In this document: positions 1 to 5,188 of the stretch, piece by piece
Layout of the letters: every line of letters starts with the position of its first letter
Position numbering within the stretch: the first letter of the stretch is position 1
Source of the DNA: an uncultured Chloroflexota bacterium
GTDB lineage: Bacteria; Chloroflexota; Anaerolineae; Aggregatilineales; Phototrophicaceae
Reading direction: 5' to 3'
Assembly (NCBI GenBank): GCA_937988705.1
Contig: CALKIA010000141.1
Span: 1-12,788, forward strand
Length of the DNA stretch: 12,788 nt
The notes under the pieces: model-generated
Database searches by the model: none
Told to the model about the DNA's origin: nothing
Seen by the model: the letters and a program-made list of their open reading frames with translations, nothing else
Made by a program: the position numbers and the translations under genes

Positions 1-9
1 CAATCCGGC

Positions 10-34
10 GGACGCCCCGTTGGGCGTCCCTACA
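10..34. repeat. GGAC...GTCC palindrome followed by CTACA
   Basis: Arms GGACGCCC (10-17) and GGGCGTCC (22-29) are perfectly complementary around the loop CGTT, and CTACA follows. The same plan (GGAC, variable core, complementary core, GTCC, CTAC) recurs at 3654-3673 and 3728-3747. It is a dispersed stem-loop repeat. Nothing coding is visible between it and the reductase gene that ends at 161. Confidence 0.7.
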
Positions 35-70
35 ATTCTCTCGATTGTTAAAAGTATCCTGTCCTCAACC

Positions 71-147
71 GAATTCAGGGAGGGGAGACCGATTCCCCCT
101 CGCCCCGCTTGCGTGGGAGAGAGGCTAGGGGGCGAGGGGGAGGCAAA
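71..147 (-). repeat. C-rich/G-rich stem-loop repeat, copy A
   Basis: Arms CCCCCTCGCC (95-104) and GGCGAGGGGG (131-140) form a perfect 10-bp stem. The interior holds the 14-base core CGCTTGCGTGGGAG (106-119), which recurs at 12407-12420 and, inverted, at 4991-5004. Next to the stem, GAATTCAGGGAGGGGAG (71-87) matches 4924-4940 at 16 of 17 bases. Read on the minus strand, the element begins about 13-20 bases after the reductase stop codon, with its C-rich arm first. It could act in 3'-end formation, but no T-run follows. Confidence 0.7.
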
Positions 148-160
148 AGGCGAGGCGGAT

Positions 161-1132
161 CTACCGCGCTTCCTCCGAACGATCAGTGGCGGGCGGCGGC
201 GTGGCGGACAGCGCCGAGATTTCTGCGCGCCATTCCGGCGTCATGGGCACGTCGAGTGCTGCCAGCGACGATTCCAGCTGGGCGACGCTGCGCGCGCCGA
301 CAATGGCCGCGGTCACTGCCGGGTGCGACATGACCCACGCGACGGCCAGCGTCGCCGGAGCATAGCCTTTGTCGGCAGCATACTGGGTGAATGCCTCCGC
401 GACTTCATAGTTGTAGGCGTCGCCGTAGCGGATAGAGTACATCTTGTTTTGCACGAGGCGGCCATCTGCCGCTTTCTGTGAGGTGGTGTATTTGCCCGTG
501 AGCAGACCACCGCCGAGGGGGCTGTACGGAATGACGCCGAGACCTTCGGCTTGTGCCAGCGGCAGAATTTCGACTTCGGCCTGGCGTTTGACGAGGCTGT
601 ACATCGGCTGCAAGACTTCCGCGCGCGCCAAGCCGCCACCGGCCGCCACGCCGAGCGCCTTGGCGATTTGCCAGGCCGCCCAGTTGCTGATCGCCGGGTA
701 GAGGATTTTGCCCTGCTGCACGAGGTCGTCGAGCGTGCGGACGACGGATTCAATGGGCGTGTCGGGGTCGAAGCGGTGGATGAAGTACACGTCAATCCGG
801 TCAGTGTTCAGGCGTTTGAGGCTGGCTTCGACCTGTAACTGAAGATGCCGCCGGGATGATCCCCGGTTGTTGATCTCGTCACTCTGCGGGAAACCGGATT
901 TTGACGTGATCACGACCTCGTCACGACAGTTGGCGATCAATTTGCCGAGGATGATCTCCGAGCGCCCGCTCGCGTAGCCGTTGGCGCAGTCGAAGAAGTT
1001 GATGCCCACTTCGCGGCAGCGAGCGAAGATCTTCTCGGATTCGGTTTCGTCCGCGCTGTCGCCGAAGGTCATTGTGCCCATGCACAGCGGTGACACGCGT
1101 ACGCCCGTACGCCCTAACAGACGGTAATTCAT
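161..1132 (-). CDS. Aldo/keto reductase
   Basis: This is a 323-residue NAD(P)H-dependent oxidoreductase of the aldo/keto reductase superfamily, a cytoplasmic (beta/alpha)8 barrel that interconverts carbonyl and alcohol groups. The usual tetrad is visible as Asp48 and Tyr53 (in FFDCANGYASG), Lys78 (ITSKSG) and His119 (YFIHR). IVGAR at 277-281 is the typical cofactor-phosphate region, and length and N-terminal pattern (YRLLGRTGVRVSPLCMGTMTFG) are normal for the family. The ATG has a good Shine-Dalgarno, AGGAG, eight bases upstream. The gene is divergent from the secreted-protein gene and is followed by a stem-loop repeat. The substrate cannot be read from sequence. A link to the inositol genes 1.4 kb away is possible, because some family members act on sugars and polyols, but nothing here shows it. 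Confidence 0.93.
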   Translation of the reverse strand: MNYRLLGRTGVRVSPLCMGTMTFGDSADETESEKIFARCREVGINFFDCANGYASGRSEIILGKLIANCRDEVVITSKSGFPQSDEINNRGSSRRHLQLQVEASLKRLNTDRIDVYFIHRFDPDTPIESVVRTLDDLVQQGKILYPAISNWAAWQIAKALGVAAGGGLARAEVLQPMYSLVKRQAEVEILPLAQAEGLGVIPYSPLGGGLLTGKYTTSQKAADGRLVQNKMYSIRYGDAYNYEVAEAFTQYAADKGYAPATLAVAWVMSHPAVTAAIVGARSVAQLESSLAALDVPMTPEWRAEISALSATPPPATDRSEEAR

Positions 1133-1140
1133 GCTGATAA

Positions 1141-1171
1141 CTCCTGTGCGGTTGATGTCAATCCCACTATA
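1141..1171 (-). promoter_or_regulatory. Likely -10 element and RBS of the aldo/keto reductase
   Basis: On the minus strand TATAGT (complement of 1166-1171) matches the sigma-70 -10 consensus at 5 of 6 bases and would place the transcript start near 1159. No good -35 is found at the right distance. AGGAG (complement of 1141-1145) is the ribosome binding site and fixes the start at 1132. Confidence 0.4.
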
Positions 1172-1244
1172 GCGCGGACGCTAACGCAAAGCGAAGCAGT
1201 ACCCGGTTTGATGCGGGCTATTTTCGCTGTAGATGCATTCAAAC

Positions 1245-1273
1245 TAAAATGGAGATATACCTACTTCAAGGAG
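1245..1273 (+). promoter_or_regulatory. Likely -10 element and RBS of the secreted repeat protein
   Basis: TAAAAT (1245-1250) matches the -10 consensus at 5 of 6 bases, with only a weak -35 upstream. AAGGAG (1268-1273) lies seven bases before the ATG at 1281 and supports that start. With the opposite-strand element this makes 1133-1280 a divergent promoter region. Confidence 0.4.
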
Positions 1274-1280
1274 CACTTTT

Positions 1281-2378
1281 ATGCGCCACTTATGGACACG
1301 TAGTGTTGGACTGTCGCTTCTACTGATGGTCTTGCTCCCGATTTTCTCAGTCAGCGCGGAGGGGAATCAATATCGCCGCTGGGTGGCCGACAAAACCTAT
1401 TCCTGCACGACCGGTGCCGGCGTGGTTTACGCCAATTTGAATAATCAGAATGTCGAATTTAACAACTTGCCCGCTACCGCGCAGTTCACGATCAATTACA
1501 TCAGCAATGGCGTCCTCACCGTCGATGGCCCGTATCCCGTCGAACAGACGAGCGGTACGCGCGCATATGGCGCGTTTGCTCAATCCTTCCCGGCTTACCC
1601 GTTCACGTTTGAGTTCCGCCTCGACACACTGATCGATGGCCTAGTGGTCTACACCAGCAGCGTGACTATCAACTGTGCCGGGGATACCGCGAGTACCCCT
1701 GTGACCCCGGTCAATGTGGATACAGGCTTCGCTTACCGCCGTTGGGTGAACAATAAGACGTTTACCTGCGCGCCAAATGGCGGAGGCGTCGGGGCTTTTC
1801 TGAATAATCAGGATGTCGAGCTCAACAACCTGCCAGTCGGCGCCGAATTCACGCTCAACTATATCGACAATGGTGTCATTTCGACCGCTGGCCCGTTTCC
1901 CGTGGAAGCGAGCAATGGCGTCTTCAACTATGGTGCATTTCTGGAGCCGTTCCCCGCTTACCCGTTCACGTTTGAGTTCCGCATCGACACGTTAATCAGC
2001 GGCGTGGTTGTGTATCAGAGCAGCCTGATCATCAACTGTACGGCTGATGCCAGCGGGAGTGTCACGCCGATCAATGGCCCGCCGGGCGGCTCTGGGGCAG
2101 GATCGGCATCCGCGACCGGGCCGGCATGTGTGGTCAGTCTGCCGTCAACTGCCGTGCAGGGACGTTTGCTGGTAACGACCAACGCGCTGTTCGCGCCGGA
2201 TCCCGCCGCTGTGACCAACATTGTGCTGGAAGGCGGCAAAGCGTGGTGGGTGATCGGCGCGCAGGATGGCTACTATCGCCTGTGGATCGCCTGTCCCGCG
2301 AACGCCTTGTGGGTTCCGGCTGAGTCGCTGGGGCCGAATTACGATACGGGCGGCGCGCCGCTGCCCGCCGCGAGCTAA
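1281..2378 (+). CDS. Secreted protein with duplicated ~100-residue domain
   Basis: I do not recognise this 365-residue protein. It starts with a clear signal peptide: basic start, hydrophobic stretch at about 9-22, and likely cleavage after SVSA (residue 26). Two closely similar domains follow, about 31-132 and 152-253. Each opens with YRRWV..KT..C, contains LNNQ.VE.NNLP and PAYPFTFEFR.DTLI, and ends in INC. Each holds exactly two cysteines, 90 residues apart (42/132 and 163/253), so one disulfide per domain is likely outside the cytoplasm. The repeat offset is 121 residues. A Gly/Ser/Ala-rich linker (about 265-280) leads to a third region with Cys283 and Cys338, whose short strands with aromatic residues (WWVIG, YYRLWIAC, LWVPAE) look like a small SH3-type barrel. 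No transmembrane anchor or sortase motif is seen. Envelope or matrix binding is a guess. Confidence 0.85.
   Translation: MRHLWTRSVGLSLLLMVLLPIFSVSAEGNQYRRWVADKTYSCTTGAGVVYANLNNQNVEFNNLPATAQFTINYISNGVLTVDGPYPVEQTSGTRAYGAFAQSFPAYPFTFEFRLDTLIDGLVVYTSSVTINCAGDTASTPVTPVNVDTGFAYRRWVNNKTFTCAPNGGGVGAFLNNQDVELNNLPVGAEFTLNYIDNGVISTAGPFPVEASNGVFNYGAFLEPFPAYPFTFEFRIDTLISGVVVYQSSLIINCTADASGSVTPINGPPGGSGAGSASATGPACVVSLPSTAVQGRLLVTTNALFAPDPAAVTNIVLEGGKAWWVIGAQDGYYRLWIACPANALWVPAESLGPNYDTGGAPLPAAS
1587..1982 (+). repeat. Direct DNA repeat within the duplicated-domain gene
   Basis: Bases 1587-1619 and 1950-1982 (coding for the end of FPAYPFTFEFR in each domain) are nearly identical, offset by 363 bases, i.e. 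121 codons. Elsewhere the two domains have diverged at the DNA level. This segment was either recently homogenised or is strongly constrained. Confidence 0.75.
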
Positions 2379-2393
2379 TCCACGTTGAACACC

Positions 2394-2421
2394 AACGGGC
2401 AGACACAGTCGTCTGCCCGTT
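2394..2421 (+). terminator. Perfect 11-bp hairpin after the secreted-protein gene
   Basis: AACGGGCAGAC (2394-2404) pairs perfectly with GTCTGCCCGTT (2411-2421) around a six-base loop, 15 bases after the stop codon. A GC-rich stem here fits a transcription terminator, but no T-run follows, so it may instead protect the 3' end. The rest of 2422-2550 shows nothing I can name. Confidence 0.5.
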
Positions 2422-2550
2422 GACTGCGATCATCTCCTTATAGTGTTCCCCAATTCTTAAATTGTGGCTGGATGGGCAAGCTGTTCCCCGCACTGATGAC
2501 AGACGCGCGGTTGCGACGTATCATTGGCATAAATTTGCTACGATCCTTTT

Positions 2551-2555
2551 GGAGG
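2551..2555 (+). promoter_or_regulatory. Ribosome binding site fixing the iolE start
   Basis: GGAGG lies five bases before the ATG at 2561. The reading frame is open back to a TTG at 2462, but that stretch has no comparable site and does not resemble the family. The start at 2561 is therefore preferred. Confidence 0.75.
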
Positions 2556-2560
2556 CAAAA

Positions 2561-3460
2561 ATGAGCTTAAAGATCGCGAATGCGCCCTGTTCGTGGGGCG
2601 TGATCGAAGGCATCGAAGGCGAACGCTACGACTATGTGCGCGTGTTGAATGAAATCGCGGCGACCGGCTACAGCGGCACGGAACTCGGCGATTGGGGCTT
2701 CATGCCGACCGATCCCGCCGCGCTGACCGGGGAACTGGCGGCGCGCAAGCTCGACCTGCTGGCGTCGTGGGTGAGCGTCAAGCTGCATGATGCGAGCCAG
2801 CATGAGCAGAGCGCCGAAGATTGCGTGCGCACGGCGAAACTGCTGGCGGCCGTCGGCGGAAAAGATAATTTCATCGTCCTCGGTAACGACCCCTACGCTG
2901 ATCCGGTGCGCACGCAGTATGCGGGACGCATCACGCCGGAACTGGGCATGAGCGAAGATCAGTGGCAGGTGTTCGCCAAGGGCGCGAACACCATCGCGCG
3001 GCGCGTGATGGACGAAACCGGGCTGCGGACGGTGTTTCATCACCATATCGGCACATGGATCGAAACGCCCGCGGAGACGCAGCGCCTCATGGACATGACT
3101 GACGCCTCGATCCTCGGTCTGGTATTCGATACGGGGCACTGGCGCTTCAGCGGGGGCGACGAAGTGCAGGGCATTCGCCAGTTTAAAGATCGCATCTGGC
3201 ATGTGCATTTCAAGGATCAGCAGCCGGAGATCGCCCGCCAGTCACGGTTGCAGGGCTGGGATGGTCCGACCTCCGTCGGGAACGGCGTCTTCTGCGAACT
3301 TGGCCAAGGCGATGTGAACTTCCCGGCAGTGATCGCCGTGCTGCGTGAGATCGGCTACAGCGGGTGGATCGTCGTCGAACAGGATGTGCTGCCGGGGATG
3401 GGCACGCCTAAAGACAGCGCCAAGCGTAACCGCGACTACATCAAGCAGTTGGGGCTGTAG
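2561..3460 (+). CDS. iolE: Inosose dehydratase-like TIM-barrel protein (sugar phosphate isomerase/epimerase family)
   Basis: This is a 299-residue cytoplasmic protein of the xylose-isomerase-like/AP-endonuclease-2 barrel superfamily. It most likely converts 2-keto-myo-inositol (inosose) to 3D-(3,5/4)-trihydroxycyclohexane-1,2-dione by loss of water. The N-terminus ANAPCSWGV and GYSGTELGDWG (36-46) resemble IolE. Candidate metal and substrate residues lie in FHHHIGT (159-165), VFDTGHW (188-194), HVHFKD (214-219) and VVEQD (271-275), and GVFCELGQGDVNF (242-254) is typical of the branch. The family uses a divalent metal such as Mn or Co. The product of this enzyme is the substrate of the IolD encoded 1.7 kb downstream on the same strand, which supports the call. 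A related epimerase or isomerase on another cyclitol or sugar acid is the main alternative. A stem-loop repeat starts four bases after the stop. Confidence 0.82.
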   Translation: MSLKIANAPCSWGVIEGIEGERYDYVRVLNEIAATGYSGTELGDWGFMPTDPAALTGELAARKLDLLASWVSVKLHDASQHEQSAEDCVRTAKLLAAVGGKDNFIVLGNDPYADPVRTQYAGRITPELGMSEDQWQVFAKGANTIARRVMDETGLRTVFHHHIGTWIETPAETQRLMDMTDASILGLVFDTGHWRFSGGDEVQGIRQFKDRIWHVHFKDQQPEIARQSRLQGWDGPTSVGNGVFCELGQGDVNFPAVIAVLREIGYSGWIVVEQDVLPGMGTPKDSAKRNRDYIKQLGL

Positions 3461-3464
3461 AGCC

Positions 3465-3546
3465 AACCTCACCCCGTTTCGCTGCGCTCAACCGCCCCTC
3501 TCCCAAGGGAGAGGAGCAACGAACCGTTAGATTCATGGGTGAGGTT
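3465..3546 (+). repeat. Stem-loop repeat, copy E, with 10-bp terminal inverted repeats
   Basis: AACCTCACCC (3465-3474) and GGGTGAGGTT (3537-3546) are perfect inverted ends of an 82-base unit. Inside is a second palindrome, CCTCTCCC (3497-3504) with GGGAGAGG (3507-3514). The CCTCACCCC ... CCCCTCTCCC layout matches the copy at 7065-7100 and the first half of the copy at 12342-12443. The unit begins four bases after the iolE stop codon. It has no coding capacity. Confidence 0.75.
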
Positions 3547-3570
3547 TTGCCAGACAAATGAGGAAAGTAA

Positions 3571-3753
3571 GGGTGGGACTCGTCCCGCCCGTCGCTGTGG
3601 GCGAAGTTGGCCGGTCGGTGTGTAGAAGAGCGTGGCGGTTATTTGGGGTTGGCGGACGCGATAAATCGCGTCCCTACGAAAGAATGTTTTTCTCGTCGGG
3701 ACAAGGCCTGCCTTGTCCACTCCAAACGGACAGCGCCGGCGCTGTCCCTACGA
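3571..3753. repeat. Cluster of four short palindromes (GGAC...GTCC family)
   Basis: This cluster fills most of the 352-base gap between iolE and the transaldolase-family gene. GGGTGGGAC/GTCCCGCCC (3571-3590) has one G-T mismatch. GGACGCGAT/ATCGCGTCC (3654-3673), GGACAAGGC/GCCTTGTCC (3699-3718) and GGACAGCGCC/GGCGCTGTCC (3728-3747) are perfect. The first and last of these three are followed by CTACGAA. The cores differ while pairing is preserved. An open frame across the cluster exists but is explained by the repeats. Nothing else is visible between 3547 and 3812. Confidence 0.7.
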
Positions 3754-3802
3754 ACGATCTGGAATAGCCGGATGAAGCAATAAGTTGGGATTTGAGGTTG
3801 GA

Positions 3803-3808
3803 AAGGGG
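3803..3808 (+). promoter_or_regulatory. Ribosome binding site fixing the transaldolase-family start
   Basis: AAGGGG lies four bases before the ATG at 3813, giving the N-terminus MSISTTYK. An in-frame TTG at 3792 would add seven residues but has no site of its own. Confidence 0.6.
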
Positions 3809-3812
3809 CGAG

Positions 3813-4907
3813 ATGAGCATCAGTACTACTTACAAGAGTCCACTGCACGAGATGGCGCAAACGACCAGCACCGATTACTGGAATGACTCGTGCGCAGTGG
3901 AAGAACTGACGTATGCCATTGATCACGGCGCGGTCGGCGCGACCAGCAACCCGACCATCGTGTACACCGTGTTGAAACAGGAGATGCACCTGTGGTCGGA
4001 TCGCATCAAGCAGATCATTGCGGAGAACCCGACCTGGACGGAAACTGAGATCACATGGCAGGTGATCGAAGAGGTCGCCGTGCATGGGTCGAAACTGCTG
4101 CTGCCTGTCTACGAGCGCACCGATGGCCAGAAAGGCCGCTTGTCAATTCAGACGAACCCGGCCAATTACCGCACGCCCGAAGCGCTGGTCGCGCAGGCGC
4201 TGCATTTCAGCACGCTCGCGCCGAATCTGCACATCAAAATGCCGGTGACGGCGGCGGGCGTGCAGGCGATTGAAGAAGTAACCTACAACGGCGCCTCGAT
4301 CAACGCGACGGTGTCGTTCACCGTGCCGCAGGCGCTGGCGGTGGCGGAAGCGGTGGAACGCGGGCTCCAGCGCCGCGCAGCCGAGGGCAAATCCAATGCT
4401 GAACTCGTGCCCATGTGTACACTCATGGTCGGGCGCGTGGACGACTGGATGACGGCGGTCGCCACCCGCGACCGGATCATCGTCAATCCGGAGTCGATCC
4501 CGTGGGCGGGCGTTGCCGTGCTGAAAAACGCGTATCGTATCTTTCAGGAACGCGGCTACCGGACGCGCTTGCTCGTCGCGGCGTACCGGCATCACCGCCA
4601 CTGGTCAGAATTTATCGGCGGCGATGTGGCGCAGACCATCCCCTACGATTGGGCGAAGCGCTACAACGCCTCGGACGTGAAGGTGATCGATCGCATGCAC
4701 ATTCCGGTCGATCCGGCGATCATCGATGACCTGTACACGCACATCCCCGATTTCCGGCGAGCGTTCGATGCTGACGGCATGACGCCTGCGGAATTCGACA
4801 GCTACGGCGCGACGGTGCGGACGCTGCGAGGGTTCATCGGGTCGTATCACGATCTGATCGGGCTGCTCCGCGATAAATTCATGCTGCCGAACCCGGACGT
4901 GAAGTAA
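3813..4907 (+). CDS. Transaldolase-family protein, possibly an aldolase
   Basis: This is a 364-residue cytoplasmic class I (Schiff-base) aldolase/transaldolase barrel. The signature pieces are in order: WNDS (Asp25), ATSNPT (Asn46), the Schiff-base Lys142 in HIKMPVT, ASINATVSF (Asn164, Thr166), VGRVDDW (Arg208) and AAYRHH (Arg259). Two differences stand out by alignment from memory with E. coli TalB. The catalytic Glu96 position (S-T-E-V) reads S-I-Q-T, i.e. Gln113. The Ser-Pro-Phe before VGR reads Thr-Leu-Met (203-205). Fructose-6-phosphate aldolase also has Gln at the Glu position. At 364 residues it is longer than typical transaldolases (about 215-330), partly through a C-terminal helical extension. 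It lies between iolE and iolD, with repeat-filled gaps on both sides. Transaldolase is the safe family name. An aldolase role in the same pathway is inference. Confidence 0.85.
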   Translation: MSISTTYKSPLHEMAQTTSTDYWNDSCAVEELTYAIDHGAVGATSNPTIVYTVLKQEMHLWSDRIKQIIAENPTWTETEITWQVIEEVAVHGSKLLLPVYERTDGQKGRLSIQTNPANYRTPEALVAQALHFSTLAPNLHIKMPVTAAGVQAIEEVTYNGASINATVSFTVPQALAVAEAVERGLQRRAAEGKSNAELVPMCTLMVGRVDDWMTAVATRDRIIVNPESIPWAGVAVLKNAYRIFQERGYRTRLLVAAYRHHRHWSEFIGGDVAQTIPYDWAKRYNASDVKVIDRMHIPVDPAIIDDLYTHIPDFRRAFDADGMTPAEFDSYGATVRTLRGFIGSYHDLIGLLRDKFMLPNPDVK

Positions 4908-4910
4908 AAC

Positions 4911-5060
4911 GATTCCCCCCCCTGAATTCAGGGCGGGGAGCCAACAGGGGGAGGTTTTTCTCTCGTAAGCCCCTCAACCCCCGACCCCTTCTCCCACGCA
5001 AGCGGGGAGAAGGGGAGAAAACGATTGTTTTTGTCCCTCTCCCCGTTTACGAAGAGGGAC
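4911..5060 (+). repeat. Stem-loop repeat, copy B (composite of three hairpins)
   Basis: The composite begins three bases after the transaldolase-family stop. CCCTGAATTCAGGG (4920-4933) is a perfect palindrome, and its right half plus flank (4924-4940) matches 71-87. CCCCTTCTCCC (4985-4995) pairs with GGGAGAAGGGG (5005-5015) around ACGCAAGCG. GTCCCTCT (5033-5040) pairs with AGAGGGAC (5053-5060), and its loop CCCCGTTTACGA is found inverted near 12369-12378. CCCCTCAACCCCC (4970-4982) is the family's leading C-rich segment. Together with 5062-5112 it occupies nearly the whole 281-base gap before iolD. Confidence 0.75.
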
Positions 5061-5061
5061 G

Positions 5062-5112
5062 GCTTGCGCAACAAGCAGGGTGAAGGGCCAGATAGACGCG
5101 ATTTAGCGCGTC
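5062..5112. repeat. Two short palindromes upstream of iolD
   Basis: GCTTG/CAAGC (5062-5066, 5072-5076) and GACGCG/CGCGTC (5095-5100, 5107-5112) are short stems. The second resembles the GGAC...GTCC family, especially the copy at 3654-3673 (GACGCGAT, GCGTCC). I could not find a convincing promoter between here and the iolD start. Confidence 0.5.
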
Positions 5113-5173
5113 CGTCTCGTCTCAGCAAAAGTGACAATAATGGACACACGGCGGTGTGTCCTTCGACCAAATA

Positions 5174-5180
5174 GAGGAGG
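5174..5180 (+). promoter_or_regulatory. Ribosome binding site fixing the iolD start
   Basis: GAGGAGG lies eight bases before the ATG at 5189. An in-frame GTG at 5156 would add eleven residues, but the extension would overlap this strong site. Confidence 0.8.
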
Positions 5181-5188
5181 GTTCTTTT

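Noticed and set aside
2462..2560. Upstream TTG extension of iolE
   Set aside because: The added residues do not resemble the family, and a strong Shine-Dalgarno precedes the ATG at 2561.
3558..3767. 69-codon open frame between iolE and the transaldolase-family gene
   Set aside because: Its product (RDKSRPYE, GQGLPCP, DSAGAVPTND) is simply the translation of the GGAC...GTCC palindromes. No ribosome binding site or family is visible.
3465..5112. CRISPR array
   Set aside because: The repeats vary in sequence and spacing, are themselves palindromic units after genes, and no cas gene is present.
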